From positions 1 through 11,389 of the forward strand of contig JAPLIW010000150.1 in the NCBI GenBank assembly GCA_026388915.1: a stretch of 11,389 bases of DNA, read 5' to 3'. Within the stretch, counting starts at the first letter, position 1; every line of letters begins with the position of its first letter. The notes beneath the pieces were generated by a model, which saw nothing but the letters and a program-made list of their open reading frames with translations, was not told the DNA's origin and did no database searches. Both the position numbers and the translations under genes were made by a program. This document shows, piece by piece, positions 1 through 6,004 of the stretch. This DNA is from Deltaproteobacteria bacterium (lineage in GTDB: Bacteria; Desulfobacterota; SM23-61).

Positions 1-23
1 AAGTGGCCCTGCAGCCAGCATCC

Positions 24-51
24 GTAGGGGCGGTTCGCGAACCGCCCTTAC
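24..51. repeat. GC-rich palindromic intergenic repeat
   Basis: Bases 28-47 (gggcggttcgcgaaccgccc) form a perfect 20-bp palindrome. The flanking GTAG and TTAC extend it to 28 bp with one mismatched pair. It lies about 90 bp upstream of the hydrolase start. Palindromes of this kind recur between genes in many environmental bacteria; this is from memory and only one copy is seen here. No function is assigned. As RNA or single-stranded DNA it would fold into a strong hairpin. Confidence 0.75.
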
Positions 52-140
52 CCCGATCTCGCAAAGTGAATATTTCCTTCTTACCCACATGTTGGTCAGA
101 AGGAGGCGCTAAATGCCGAAACTTGATTAAAGGAAAGTCC

Positions 141-932
141 ATGGCCGACTATTCCCAGATTGACCGGTCTCCTCTATTATCTTTTCTTTTCTACCCCCGG
201 GGGGATACGACTCCCTGCCCAGAGGGGGCTTTTGACCTTCTGGTGCCGGTGGAAAAAGGGATTTCTATAGCCTGCCGGTTTTATGCCGGCCATCCGGGCT
301 GGCCCTGGATCCTCTTCTTCCACGGAAACGGGGAAGTGGCCAGTGACTATGACGAGATCGCTCCCTTCTATCATCAGAAGGAGATCAACCTGGTCGTGGC
401 CGACTACCGGGGCTACGGAGCCAGCGGAGGTTCTCCCGGGTTTACCCATCTGATCCACGACGGACACCTTGTTTTTAAGGCCGTCCGGGAGGAATTATCC
501 CGAAAAGGTCTGGAGGAGAGTCTCTGGGTGATGGGAAGGTCGATGGGGAGTCTTTCCGCCGTTGACCTGGCCTACCATTATCCGGAGGAAATGAAAGGGG
601 TGATCGTCGAAAGCGGTTTTGCCAGCGTCACCCGCCTCATCAAGCATCTGAACCTTCCTGCGAGGGGTCTGAATCTGGACCCCATCGAAGAGGAGCGGCT
701 GGCCATGATCCGGCAGATTGCCGTGCCCGCCCTGATCCTCCACGGGGAGCTCGACATGCTGGTGCCTTTGCAGGAGGCGAAGGATTTATACCATCATTTG
801 AATTCCTCGAAGAAGAACCTGGTCATCATTCCCAACGCCGATCACAACACCATCATGTTCGTTGATTTGAAGCGGTATTTCTCCGAAATTCAGGAGTTTG
901 TCCAAGGCACGAAGCTGTCGAAGATTCCTTAA
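141..932 (+). CDS. alpha/beta hydrolase (serine hydrolase, BEM46/YqkD-like)
   Basis: This is a 263-residue cytoplasmic-looking alpha/beta hydrolase; the substrate is unknown. Visible motifs are HGNGE at 61-65 (oxyanion-hole loop), GRSMG at 132-136 with nucleophile Ser134, the acid candidate Asp205 in HGELDMLVP, and His235 in NADHNT. The order and spacing suit the small hydrolases annotated as BEM46, YqkD or dienelactone-hydrolase-like. I placed the start at the ATG at 141 because AAAGGAAAG sits just before it. The open frame runs upstream to base 3, but it would have to translate the palindromic repeat at 24-51. No signal peptide is seen. The gene ends four bases before the stop of the convergent kinase gene, leaving no room for a terminator. 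The fold is certain; whether it is an esterase, a lipase or a thioesterase is not. Confidence 0.88.
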   Translation: MADYSQIDRSPLLSFLFYPRGDTTPCPEGAFDLLVPVEKGISIACRFYAGHPGWPWILFFHGNGEVASDYDEIAPFYHQKEINLVVADYRGYGASGGSPGFTHLIHDGHLVFKAVREELSRKGLEESLWVMGRSMGSLSAVDLAYHYPEEMKGVIVESGFASVTRLIKHLNLPARGLNLDPIEEERLAMIRQIAVPALILHGELDMLVPLQEAKDLYHHLNSSKKNLVIIPNADHNTIMFVDLKRYFSEIQEFVQGTKLSKIP

Positions 933-936
933 GCCT

Positions 937-1503
937 TTAGACGACGGGTCCCCCGCAGGCCAAAGGTTCCCCCCCGGTAGTCCGTCTTTTCACAATTTCA
1001 TCCAGCGCCCGAAGCGCCTCTTCCATCCCTCCCCTGTTCAGGATGTACTCATCGGCCAGGGCGACGGGCACGGCCGCTCCGTAATCGATCTCCCGGAAAT
1101 CCCTCTCCTGAAAGTGCTCCGGAGAATCATCCGGTCGTCCCCGGGATATAATTCGCCGGAGGCGCGTCTCGCGGGGGGCGAGAAAAGCCACCACGACAGC
1201 GTCAGCCTGCCGGCGAATCAATTCGATTTCCGGCCAGGAACGCATCCCCTCCAGGAAAACGACCGGGCTTAGCGCTTCCAAAGCGGCAGAAAGGGCCAGC
1301 CGGGTTACCCCCTGGCCGTCCTTTCCCCGGAGCTCGGTGGAAATACGGCCCATATTTTCCGCGTTGGGCTCAAGCCCCCGGCGGGAAACCTCCCGGCGGA
1401 CGAGGTCTCCGGTGGCGAAATAGGGAAGACCCCTCGATTCCGTGTACTGGCGGGCGATGTTCTTTCCGGAAGCAGGCATGCCGACGATGATGAAGATTTT
1501 CAT
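937..1503 (-). CDS. P-loop nucleotide kinase, UPF0200/dephospho-CoA-kinase-like
   Basis: This 188-residue P-loop protein resembles the UPF0200 family (AAA_17/AAA_18 type small kinases), which is best known from archaea and has no settled reaction. The Walker A loop is GMPASGKN at 8-15. The residue after Lys14 is Asn, where most P-loops have Ser or Thr. Other family-like features are the ATGDLVRREV stretch at 30-39, RGLEPNAENMGRISTELR at 42-59, VVFLEGMRS at 81-89, and a lid-like GRPDDSPEHFQERDFRE at 122-138. A phosphoryl-transfer role on a small molecule is inferred from the fold. The start is the ATG at 1503, preceded by a GAGG about nine bases upstream. A Gly/Pro-rich tail (about 176-188) extends past the expected end. 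The stop lies four bases from the hydrolase stop (convergent), so the two mRNAs probably overlap at their 3' ends. Confidence 0.72.
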   Translation of the reverse strand: MKIFIIVGMPASGKNIARQYTESRGLPYFATGDLVRREVSRRGLEPNAENMGRISTELRGKDGQGVTRLALSAALEALSPVVFLEGMRSWPEIELIRRQADAVVVAFLAPRETRLRRIISRGRPDDSPEHFQERDFREIDYGAAVPVALADEYILNRGGMEEALRALDEIVKRRTTGGEPLACGGPVV

Positions 1504-1524
1504 GGAGAAACCTCAGGCCCTGCA

Positions 1525-1621
1525 AGTTCGGAGTTCGGAGTTCAGAGTTCGGAGTGAAAAACGGCAAATCCTGAGGGGAAAGAATCTTTTACTCCGAACT
1601 CCGAACTCATGACTCCGAACT
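1525..1621. repeat. inverted pair of heptamer tandem arrays (7 x 4, spacer 35 bp)
   Basis: The left arm (1525-1555) contains four tandem heptamers at 1527-1554: TTCGGAG, TTCGGAG, TTCAGAG, TTCGGAG. The right arm (1591-1621) contains four reverse-complement heptamers at 1592-1619: CTCCGAA, CTCCGAA, CTCATGA, CTCCGAA. The arms match at 27 of 31 positions when one is inverted, around a 35-bp spacer (1556-1590). Seven T residues (1621-1627) follow on the + strand, so it could terminate rightward transcripts. The leftward nuclease gene ends inside the right arm. Units of this type recur between genes in deltaproteobacterial sequences as I recall; copy number cannot be judged here. Confidence 0.85.
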
Positions 1622-1942
1622 TTTTTTGACCGTGTTCTGAAGATACTCCTCCCACTCTATAGGGAGGAAATACTTTTTCTTGCTATTGCATTCCTTGCAG
1701 GAAGGAACCACGTTACCGCGGGTCGTCTTGCCCCCCCGGATGAGCGGGACGATGTGATCCATGGTCAGCTGGGGCGGAGGGAATTTTTGCCCGCAGTAGT
1801 GGCAGATCCCCCGGGCCAGGCGCTGCTGCCACCAGCGCGTCTTGCGCAGGACGCGGGCCTTTTCCTTTTCCTTCCGGACTTCGCTCTCACTGGCCTCGAT
1901 GATGAAGGGATCCGGCATTCCTCTTTCCCCGGGATGAGCCAC
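1607..1942 (-). CDS. HNH endonuclease domain protein
   Basis: This is a small stand-alone HNH nuclease of 111 residues. The core is complete. CxxC at Cys47-Cys50 and a second CxxC at Cys82-Cys85 would bind the structural zinc. The catalytic stretch is MDHIVPLIRGG (Asp62-His63), then Asn77 and Asn86 in the CKECNSKKK end, so the motif is of the H-N-N variant. It would cut DNA, but target and role are unknown; such genes occur both as mobile-element relics and as fixed host genes. The N-terminal 20-35 residues are charged and helical-looking. The start is a GTG at 1942 with AAGGAG nine bases before it; an ATG at 1918 (residue 9) is the alternative. The final residues (SES) and the TGA stop lie inside the inverted heptamer repeat, so the original C-terminus may have been replaced. 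Confidence 0.82.
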   Translation of the reverse strand: MAHPGERGMPDPFIIEASESEVRKEKEKARVLRKTRWWQQRLARGICHYCGQKFPPPQLTMDHIVPLIRGGKTTRGNVVPSCKECNSKKKYFLPIEWEEYLQNTVKKSSES

Positions 1943-2004
1943 GCCGTTTCTCTCCTTTCGGGTCCTGGAAGAAAAAGCCGCCCCCCCAAAGATTCCCGGA
2001 GATA

Positions 2005-2013
2005 TTTATAGCA
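2005..2013 (-). promoter_or_regulatory. candidate extended -10 promoter for the HNH gene
   Basis: Read on the minus strand, the sequence is TGC-TATAAA, matching an extended -10 box (TGnTATAAT) at five of six hexamer positions. It is about 63 bp upstream of the GTG start. No convincing -35 hexamer is visible, which is tolerated with an extended -10. This rests on the motif alone. Confidence 0.35.
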
Positions 2014-2050
2014 CTAGCCGGGCCGGCGAGTCGGATGTCGCCGTTTCGGT

Positions 2051-2635
2051 TTAATCCTTCTTAACGGCCTCCAGAATGAGAAGGGGAGGAAGGGAGAACA
2101 TATAGTACTGAGCCTGGACGTCCCCGAACAGCTCCTCCAGGGGAATCTTCAGGATGTCGGGAAACTGGAAGAAAGCCTGGTAGGCAAGAAACTTACCCCC
2201 TTTTTTCAGGGCGGCATGGGTATTTTTTAGGATGGCCATCTTCCGCTTCTTGGGTAGAAGGGAGAAGGGAATCCCGGAGATGATGCAGTCGGCCTTCAAA
2301 TCCCCGGCCCCGTTGCAGGACTTCAGGATATCCAGGACATTTTCGGCGGAATCCTCAAAAAGAAACAGCCGGGGGTCCTGGATGCTCCTTTGCAGGACCC
2401 TGCAGAAGTCCGAGTTCTTCTCGATGGCGATCAGCTTGGAATTCTCGGTCATGTTCTTCAAAAGAGGCTCGGTGAAATTACCCGTTCCTGGTCCGTATTC
2501 GAGAATCACTTTATTTTTTTGGAAGTCAATCTTTTCCAAAACCTTTTCCACCCCGAACCGGGAAGTGGGAGTTACGGAGGCGACATGAATATCGGTGATC
2601 AGGTTCTTTAAATAGTAGAGAGTGTTTATCTTCAT
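2051..2635 (-). CDS. SAM-dependent methyltransferase, PmtA/COG3963-like
   Basis: This is a class I SAM methyltransferase of 194 residues. Motif I is LEYGPGTGNFTEPLL at about 45-59 (GxGxG at 48-52). The acidic residue that binds the ribose is Glu72 in LIAIEKN. Motif IV is IISGIPFS at 118-125. The N-terminal VASVTPTSRFG (18-28) and the SGIPFS loop resemble the phospholipid N-methyltransferase-like group (PmtA, COG3963), which is related to KsgA-type rRNA dimethylases. Methylation of phosphatidylethanolamine or another lipid is therefore a reasonable guess, but the substrate cannot be read from the sequence. Length is normal for the group. The ATG at 2635 is preceded by AGGG/AAAGGG. An inverted repeat lies just upstream (2657-2689). 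The gene ends 108 bp before the nuclease start and need not share an operon with it. Confidence 0.78.
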   Translation of the reverse strand: MKINTLYYLKNLITDIHVASVTPTSRFGVEKVLEKIDFQKNKVILEYGPGTGNFTEPLLKNMTENSKLIAIEKNSDFCRVLQRSIQDPRLFLFEDSAENVLDILKSCNGAGDLKADCIISGIPFSLLPKKRKMAILKNTHAALKKGGKFLAYQAFFQFPDILKIPLEELFGDVQAQYYMFSLPPLLILEAVKKD

Positions 2636-2656
2636 AGCCCTTTCCCTGTTTTCAAT

Positions 2657-2689
2657 CGGGCAATTTCACAAGAAATAAGATTTTGCCCG
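2657..2689 (-). promoter_or_regulatory. inverted repeat upstream of the methyltransferase gene
   Basis: CGGGCAA (2657-2663) and TTGCCCG (2683-2689) are exact inverted 7-mers separated by 19 bp, starting 22 bp upstream of the methyltransferase ATG. The position suits a repressor operator or a 5' UTR hairpin. No good -35/-10 pair could be assigned beside it, so the role is a guess. Confidence 0.35.
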
Positions 2690-2777
2690 GAATCATCCCT
2701 CCGGCTTCCGGGGAACCCCGCATCCAACCGCCAAGCGAAGAAAATCCCCCTTTCCCGTCCCCTGCCGTCGGGCTCTC

Positions 2778-2818
2778 AGAATTCTAATAGAAATCTTCCC
2801 CGGGGGCAATAGAATTCT
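2778..2818. repeat. AT-rich inverted repeat in the divergent gap
   Basis: AGAATTCTA (2778-2786) and TAGAATTCT (2810-2818) are exact inverted 9-mers, with a loop carrying a CCCCGGGG palindrome (2798-2805). It lies between the divergent methyltransferase and acyl-CoA synthetase genes. It could be a regulator site or a nested cruciform; there is no further support. Confidence 0.4.
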
Positions 2819-2842
2819 TTGCCTTTCCCGGAAAAACCGGAG

Positions 2843-2883
2843 GCCCCCCAAAAGTCATTTTTATGACCCGGGGGGGCATTTTT
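2843..2883 (+). terminator. terminator-like hairpin with T run ahead of the acyl-CoA synthetase promoter
   Basis: GCCCCCC (2843-2849) pairs with GGGGGGC (2871-2877), and the inner GTCAT (2854-2858) pairs with ATGAC (2863-2867) around a TTTT loop. TTTTT (2879-2883) follows after one base. It has the form of a rho-independent terminator for rightward transcription, yet no rightward gene lies between the kinase region and this point. It may insulate the promoter that begins four bases later, or end a non-coding transcript. Confidence 0.5.
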
Positions 2884-2886
2884 CTC

Positions 2887-2916
2887 TTGATAATTTCTTT
2901 TCCTTTGTTCTATAAG
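2887..2916 (+). promoter_or_regulatory. sigma70-type promoter candidate for the acyl-CoA synthetase gene
   Basis: TTGATA (2887-2892) and TATAAG (2911-2916) are separated by 18 bp and match the sigma70 consensus at 4-5 of 6 positions each, within an AT-rich pocket. A transcript starting near 2923 would carry a leader of about 178 nt before the ATG at 3101. Confidence 0.5.
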
Positions 2917-2990
2917 GATTGCTTAGGGGCGGGAAATCGGGGAACCACCGAATTCGTCGAAAATGCCTTTTCCCCCTGCCCGGCCCCCCC

Positions 2991-3032
2991 ACCCTAACCC
3001 TCCCCCTCGAGGGGGGAGGGGAGGGAGGGGGT
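2991..3032. repeat. C-rich/G-rich imperfect palindrome in the leader
   Basis: ACCCTAACCCTCCCCC is followed, after a central TCGA (3007-3010), by a G-rich half running to about 3031. The two halves pair imperfectly. Repeats of the form ACCCTAACCCTC..GAGGG..GGGTG are common between genes in many bacterial genomes (from memory). It lies in the predicted leader of the acyl-CoA synthetase mRNA, 70 bp before the start codon. Confidence 0.55.
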
Positions 3033-3100
3033 GATTCCTTTTGGTTGCGGCTCTGCCGCGCTGGGATTTAAAAAAAGCAATTTCTTTAAGGAGGATCTGA

Positions 3101-4768
3101 ATGGAAAAACCTTGGTATAAGTCGTATGCCAAAGGCATCCCCCGGCAGGTGGAGTATGAACGGACACCCATGCCCCTTGCTCTGGCCCGCACGGCCCGGG
3201 AACTTCCCGACAAAACCGCGCTCGTTTTCATCGACTCGAAGATCTCCTACCGGCAGCTGGATGACATGGCGAACCGCTTCGCCCATGCGCTGATCGATAT
3301 GGGGGTGAAGCCCGGGGACAAGGTGGCCATGCTCATGCCCAACATGCCCCAGCTGGTGGCCGCGGTTTACGGCGCCTGGAGGGCGGGGGCCGTGGTGGTG
3401 ATGAACAACCCCCTGTACACGGATGTGGAGCTGGAGTACCAGTTCAACAATTCCGAATCGACCTTTCTGGTGGCCATCGACCTCATCTGCCCGAGGATGA
3501 TCGCCCTGCGGCCGAAAACCAAGATCAAAAACCTGGTCGTCGCGCACATCCGGGATCACCTCAAATTTCCCAAGAAACAGCTCCTGCCCATCGTGGCCAA
3601 GGACAAGCACCGGAACATTCCCCCGACTCCAAACGTCCACGAATGGATGGATATCCTGAAGAAATACCCGGCCACGGACCCGAAGATTCCCATCGATTTC
3701 GACGGGCTGGCCAGCCTGCAGTACACCGGCGGAACGACCGGGGTCAGCAAAGGAGTCATGCTGTCCCACGCCAACCTTTCCAAGAATGTGCAGCAGATCG
3801 TGGCCTGGTTTCCGGGGTTCAACAAAGGGGAGATCACCCATCTGGGGGTCCTCCCCATCTTTCATTCCTTCGGGCTGACCTGCTGCATGGACATCTGCGT
3901 ATGGATGGGATGGACGGATGTTCTTATCCCCCGTCCGGAGCCGCAGGCGATCCTGGAGGCCATCCATAAATACAAGGTCAATTTCTTCCCGGCCGTGCCC
4001 ACCATGTACGTGGGGGTGCTCAACCATCCGGAGGCTTCCAAGTATAACCTGACTTCCATCAAGGGGTGTTTCTCCGGGGCCGCGCCCCTGCCGGTGGAAG
4101 TGATCAAGGATTTCGAAGCCAAGACCGGATCGCAGATCTGCGAAGGGTACGGGCTCTCCGAGACCAGCCCGGTGGTGACCACCAACCCGTACGGGGGAAA
4201 GACCAAGGTCGGCTCCATCGGCCTTCCGGTTTCCGATACGGATATTAAGATCGTGGACCTGGTGGATGGAACCAAGGAGATGCCCGTGGGCGAACCGGGG
4301 GAGGTCTTGGTCAAAGGACCCCAGGTCACCAGCGGGTATTACAAGATGCCGGAGGAGACGGCCACGGCCATCCGGGACGGATGGCTCTATACCGGCGATA
4401 TCGGAACGATGGACGCGGAAGGGTATTTCTACATCGTGGACCGGAAGAAGGACATGGTGATCGCCGGCGGTTACAACATCTACCCGCGGGAGATCGACGA
4501 GGTCCTCTTCGAGCATCCCAAGATCCTCGAAGCGTGCGCCGTGGGAATTCCGGATCCTTACCGGGGAGAGACCATCAAGGCCTTCGTGGTCCTGAAACCG
4601 GGCCAGACCCTGACCCAAGAAGAAGTCATCAAGTTCTGCGGGGAGAAGCTGGCCAGGTACAAGGTGCCGCGGATGGTGGAGTTTGTCGGGGACCTGCCCA
4701 AAAGCATGGTCGGAAAGATCCTGCGGAAGGAACTGCGGGCCATGGAAATGGCCAAGGGGAAAAAATAA
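3101..4768 (+). CDS. long-chain fatty acid--CoA ligase (FadD-like AMP-binding enzyme)
   Basis: This ANL-superfamily acyl-CoA synthetase has 555 residues, full length for the family. It activates a carboxylic acid, most likely a medium or long fatty acid, with ATP to an acyl-adenylate and then to the CoA thioester. Seen motifs are the phosphate loop YTGGTTGVSKG (208-218), EGYGLSE (348-354), YTGD (430-433), the fatty-acyl-CoA-synthetase signature from DRKKDMVIAGG (447-457) through YNIYPREIDEVL, YKVPR (520-524), and the C-terminal PKSMVGKILRKEL with the catalytic Lys539. The protein is soluble or peripherally membrane-bound; no signal peptide is seen. The start is well supported by AAGGAGG (3088-3094), six bases before the ATG. 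Upstream are a good promoter, a terminator-like hairpin and a long leader. It stands alone as a transcription unit. An aromatic acid substrate cannot be excluded. Confidence 0.93.
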   Translation: MEKPWYKSYAKGIPRQVEYERTPMPLALARTARELPDKTALVFIDSKISYRQLDDMANRFAHALIDMGVKPGDKVAMLMPNMPQLVAAVYGAWRAGAVVVMNNPLYTDVELEYQFNNSESTFLVAIDLICPRMIALRPKTKIKNLVVAHIRDHLKFPKKQLLPIVAKDKHRNIPPTPNVHEWMDILKKYPATDPKIPIDFDGLASLQYTGGTTGVSKGVMLSHANLSKNVQQIVAWFPGFNKGEITHLGVLPIFHSFGLTCCMDICVWMGWTDVLIPRPEPQAILEAIHKYKVNFFPAVPTMYVGVLNHPEASKYNLTSIKGCFSGAAPLPVEVIKDFEAKTGSQICEGYGLSETSPVVTTNPYGGKTKVGSIGLPVSDTDIKIVDLVDGTKEMPVGEPGEVLVKGPQVTSGYYKMPEETATAIRDGWLYTGDIGTMDAEGYFYIVDRKKDMVIAGGYNIYPREIDEVLFEHPKILEACAVGIPDPYRGETIKAFVVLKPGQTLTQEEVIKFCGEKLARYKVPRMVEFVGDLPKSMVGKILRKELRAMEMAKGKK

Positions 4769-4783
4769 GAGGGTAAGTGTTTC

Positions 4784-4866
4784 GTGCCAGCGTGAGTTTC
4801 AGGTTCGGCAAAAAAGCTAATTCTCTTCCCGATTTCCTTTACTGACCCTCACACTGACACTGACAC
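4784..4866. repeat. inverted pair of hexamer tandem arrays (spacer 39 bp)
   Basis: The right arm is four tandem hexamers, CTGACC CTCACA CTGACA CTGACA (4842-4865). The left arm (4784-4802) is a degenerate inverted counterpart (TGCCAG CGTGAG TTTCAG), matching at 15 of 19 positions, with a 39-bp spacer (4803-4841). It fills the gap between the convergent acyl-CoA synthetase and cyclophilin genes and may help end both transcripts. The architecture matches the element at 1525-1621, although the sequence does not. Confidence 0.6.
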
Positions 4867-4868
4867 AA

Positions 4869-5975
4869 TCATTGTTTTTCCACTATTCTAATCTTCATCT
4901 CGATCCGGTCGTTGGGATTGTCTTTTTTATCCCTCGGCTGGCTGACGATTTTATCGGCCACATCCATTCCCGAGACCACCTCGCCGAAGACCGTGTACTG
5001 CTTGTCCAGAAAGGACGCGGGAGCCACGCAGATAAAGAACTGGGACCCGGCGCTGTTGGGATCCGCCGCCCGGGCCATGGAAAGAGTCCCTTTTTTATGG
5101 GGCTTGTCGCTGAACTCCGCCTTCACGGTGTAGCCGGGCCCGCCCGTCCCGTGCTTGGATCGGTCGGGGTTCTTGGTGTTGGGGTCCCCTCCCTGGATCA
5201 TGAACCCCGGGATCACCCGGTGGAAGAGGGTCCCGTCGTAGAAGCCCTTTTTGGCCAGGTCGATAAAGTTCTTCACGTGGTTGGGGGCCACGTCGGGGAA
5301 GAATTTGAGTTCGATGTCGCCTAACTTGGTTTCGATCACGGCGGTCGTCTCGGCCACTTTTTTCATCTCCTCGGGGGTTAATTTCTTGTCGGCAAGGAAT
5401 CTTTCTCCATCAACCCTATTCTTTTCCCCGCTAGTCTTCGGGATCGTTCTTTCGCGCGGTTCTTGCTCACCGGCGGATGCCGCCACTGGCTCTCCGAGTA
5501 ATTTCCTTGCGGCCACCTGCACCAGATCGATAAGCTCGTCCTCCGAACGGCAGAATTCCGAAATCATATTCTCCGCCCGAGCATTTTGGGTATCAAATAA
5601 ACTCAAGGAAACTGAGTACCGATTCCCGATTTTCCCCACGCTCCCGGAAATCAGTTTGGCAACATCCATTTGCCCCAGAGCGGTGAGGCATTGGGTGCTT
5701 GTACATCCTAGTTTCATTCTTTCTTCGGTCCACCCCGCCAAGGTTCGGACGTTCTCCTGGCTATAGACTTCATATTTTTTTGACTTGGCAATCTCACTTG
5801 CCAGGATGGAGGTCAATCCCTGCGCATAGCTCGCCTTCACATCCCTGGCCACAAGGTCCCACACCGCAATCTTGGGAAGGTCCTTACCGGATGAGGCAGT
5901 GGGCAGAATCATGAAAAGGAAAATCCCCATCCCGGCCAGGGCCATTCTGACCCACTTCACTTTCCGGTTCTTCAT
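4869..5975 (-). CDS. secreted CsgG/TolB-like domain fused to cyclophilin-type peptidyl-prolyl isomerase
   Basis: This 368-residue exported protein has two domains. Residues 1-30 are a signal peptide (basic KNRKVK, hydrophobic 11-27, probable cleavage near ASSG). Residues about 33-160 resemble the CsgG/TolB N-terminal-like fold of deltaproteobacterial surface proteins, including IAVWDLVARD, the GCTSTQC pair (Cys91, Cys96) and LISGSVGKIGNRYSVSLSLFD. A charged linker (163-205) leads to a complete cyclophilin domain (about 210-368). Its motifs are FHRVIPGFMIQGGD (251-264, Arg253), NSAGSQFFI (307-315) and LDKQYTVFG (323-331, with Tyr where human CypA has Trp). It should catalyse cis-trans prolyl isomerisation in the periplasm; the first domain may bind an envelope partner. 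AAGGAG lies 11 bases before the ATG. The solute-binding-protein gene ends 29 bp upstream, so the two may be co-transcribed. Confidence 0.87.
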   Translation of the reverse strand: MKNRKVKWVRMALAGMGIFLFMILPTASSGKDLPKIAVWDLVARDVKASYAQGLTSILASEIAKSKKYEVYSQENVRTLAGWTEERMKLGCTSTQCLTALGQMDVAKLISGSVGKIGNRYSVSLSLFDTQNARAENMISEFCRSEDELIDLVQVAARKLLGEPVAASAGEQEPRERTIPKTSGEKNRVDGERFLADKKLTPEEMKKVAETTAVIETKLGDIELKFFPDVAPNHVKNFIDLAKKGFYDGTLFHRVIPGFMIQGGDPNTKNPDRSKHGTGGPGYTVKAEFSDKPHKKGTLSMARAADPNSAGSQFFICVAPASFLDKQYTVFGEVVSGMDVADKIVSQPRDKKDNPNDRIEMKIRIVEKQ

Positions 5976-6004
5976 TTTGCCGAATTCTCCTTGCGCCTGG
6001 ACCG

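Noticed and set aside
3..140. N-terminal extension of the hydrolase to base 3
   Set aside because: It would translate the palindromic repeat and shows no hydrolase similarity. The ATG at 141 has a ribosome-binding site.
1525..1621. CRISPR array
   Set aside because: The repeats are contiguous heptamers without unique spacers, and the second array is inverted. No cas genes are present.
1607..1942. HNH gene as part of a homing intron or phage module
   Set aside because: No split host gene, intron core or phage packaging gene adjoins it; neighbours are ordinary metabolic-type genes.
2991..3032. G-quadruplex or riboswitch in the acyl-CoA synthetase leader
   Set aside because: The G runs are matched by C runs as a palindromic repeat, and no known riboswitch core could be recognised by eye.
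3086..4618. 510-codon open frame on the minus strand opposite the acyl-CoA synthetase
   Set aside because: It is antisense to a gene with complete family motifs and a strong ribosome-binding site. Its product is His/Gly/Asp-rich without a recognisable domain, as expected from a high-GC reverse-strand frame.
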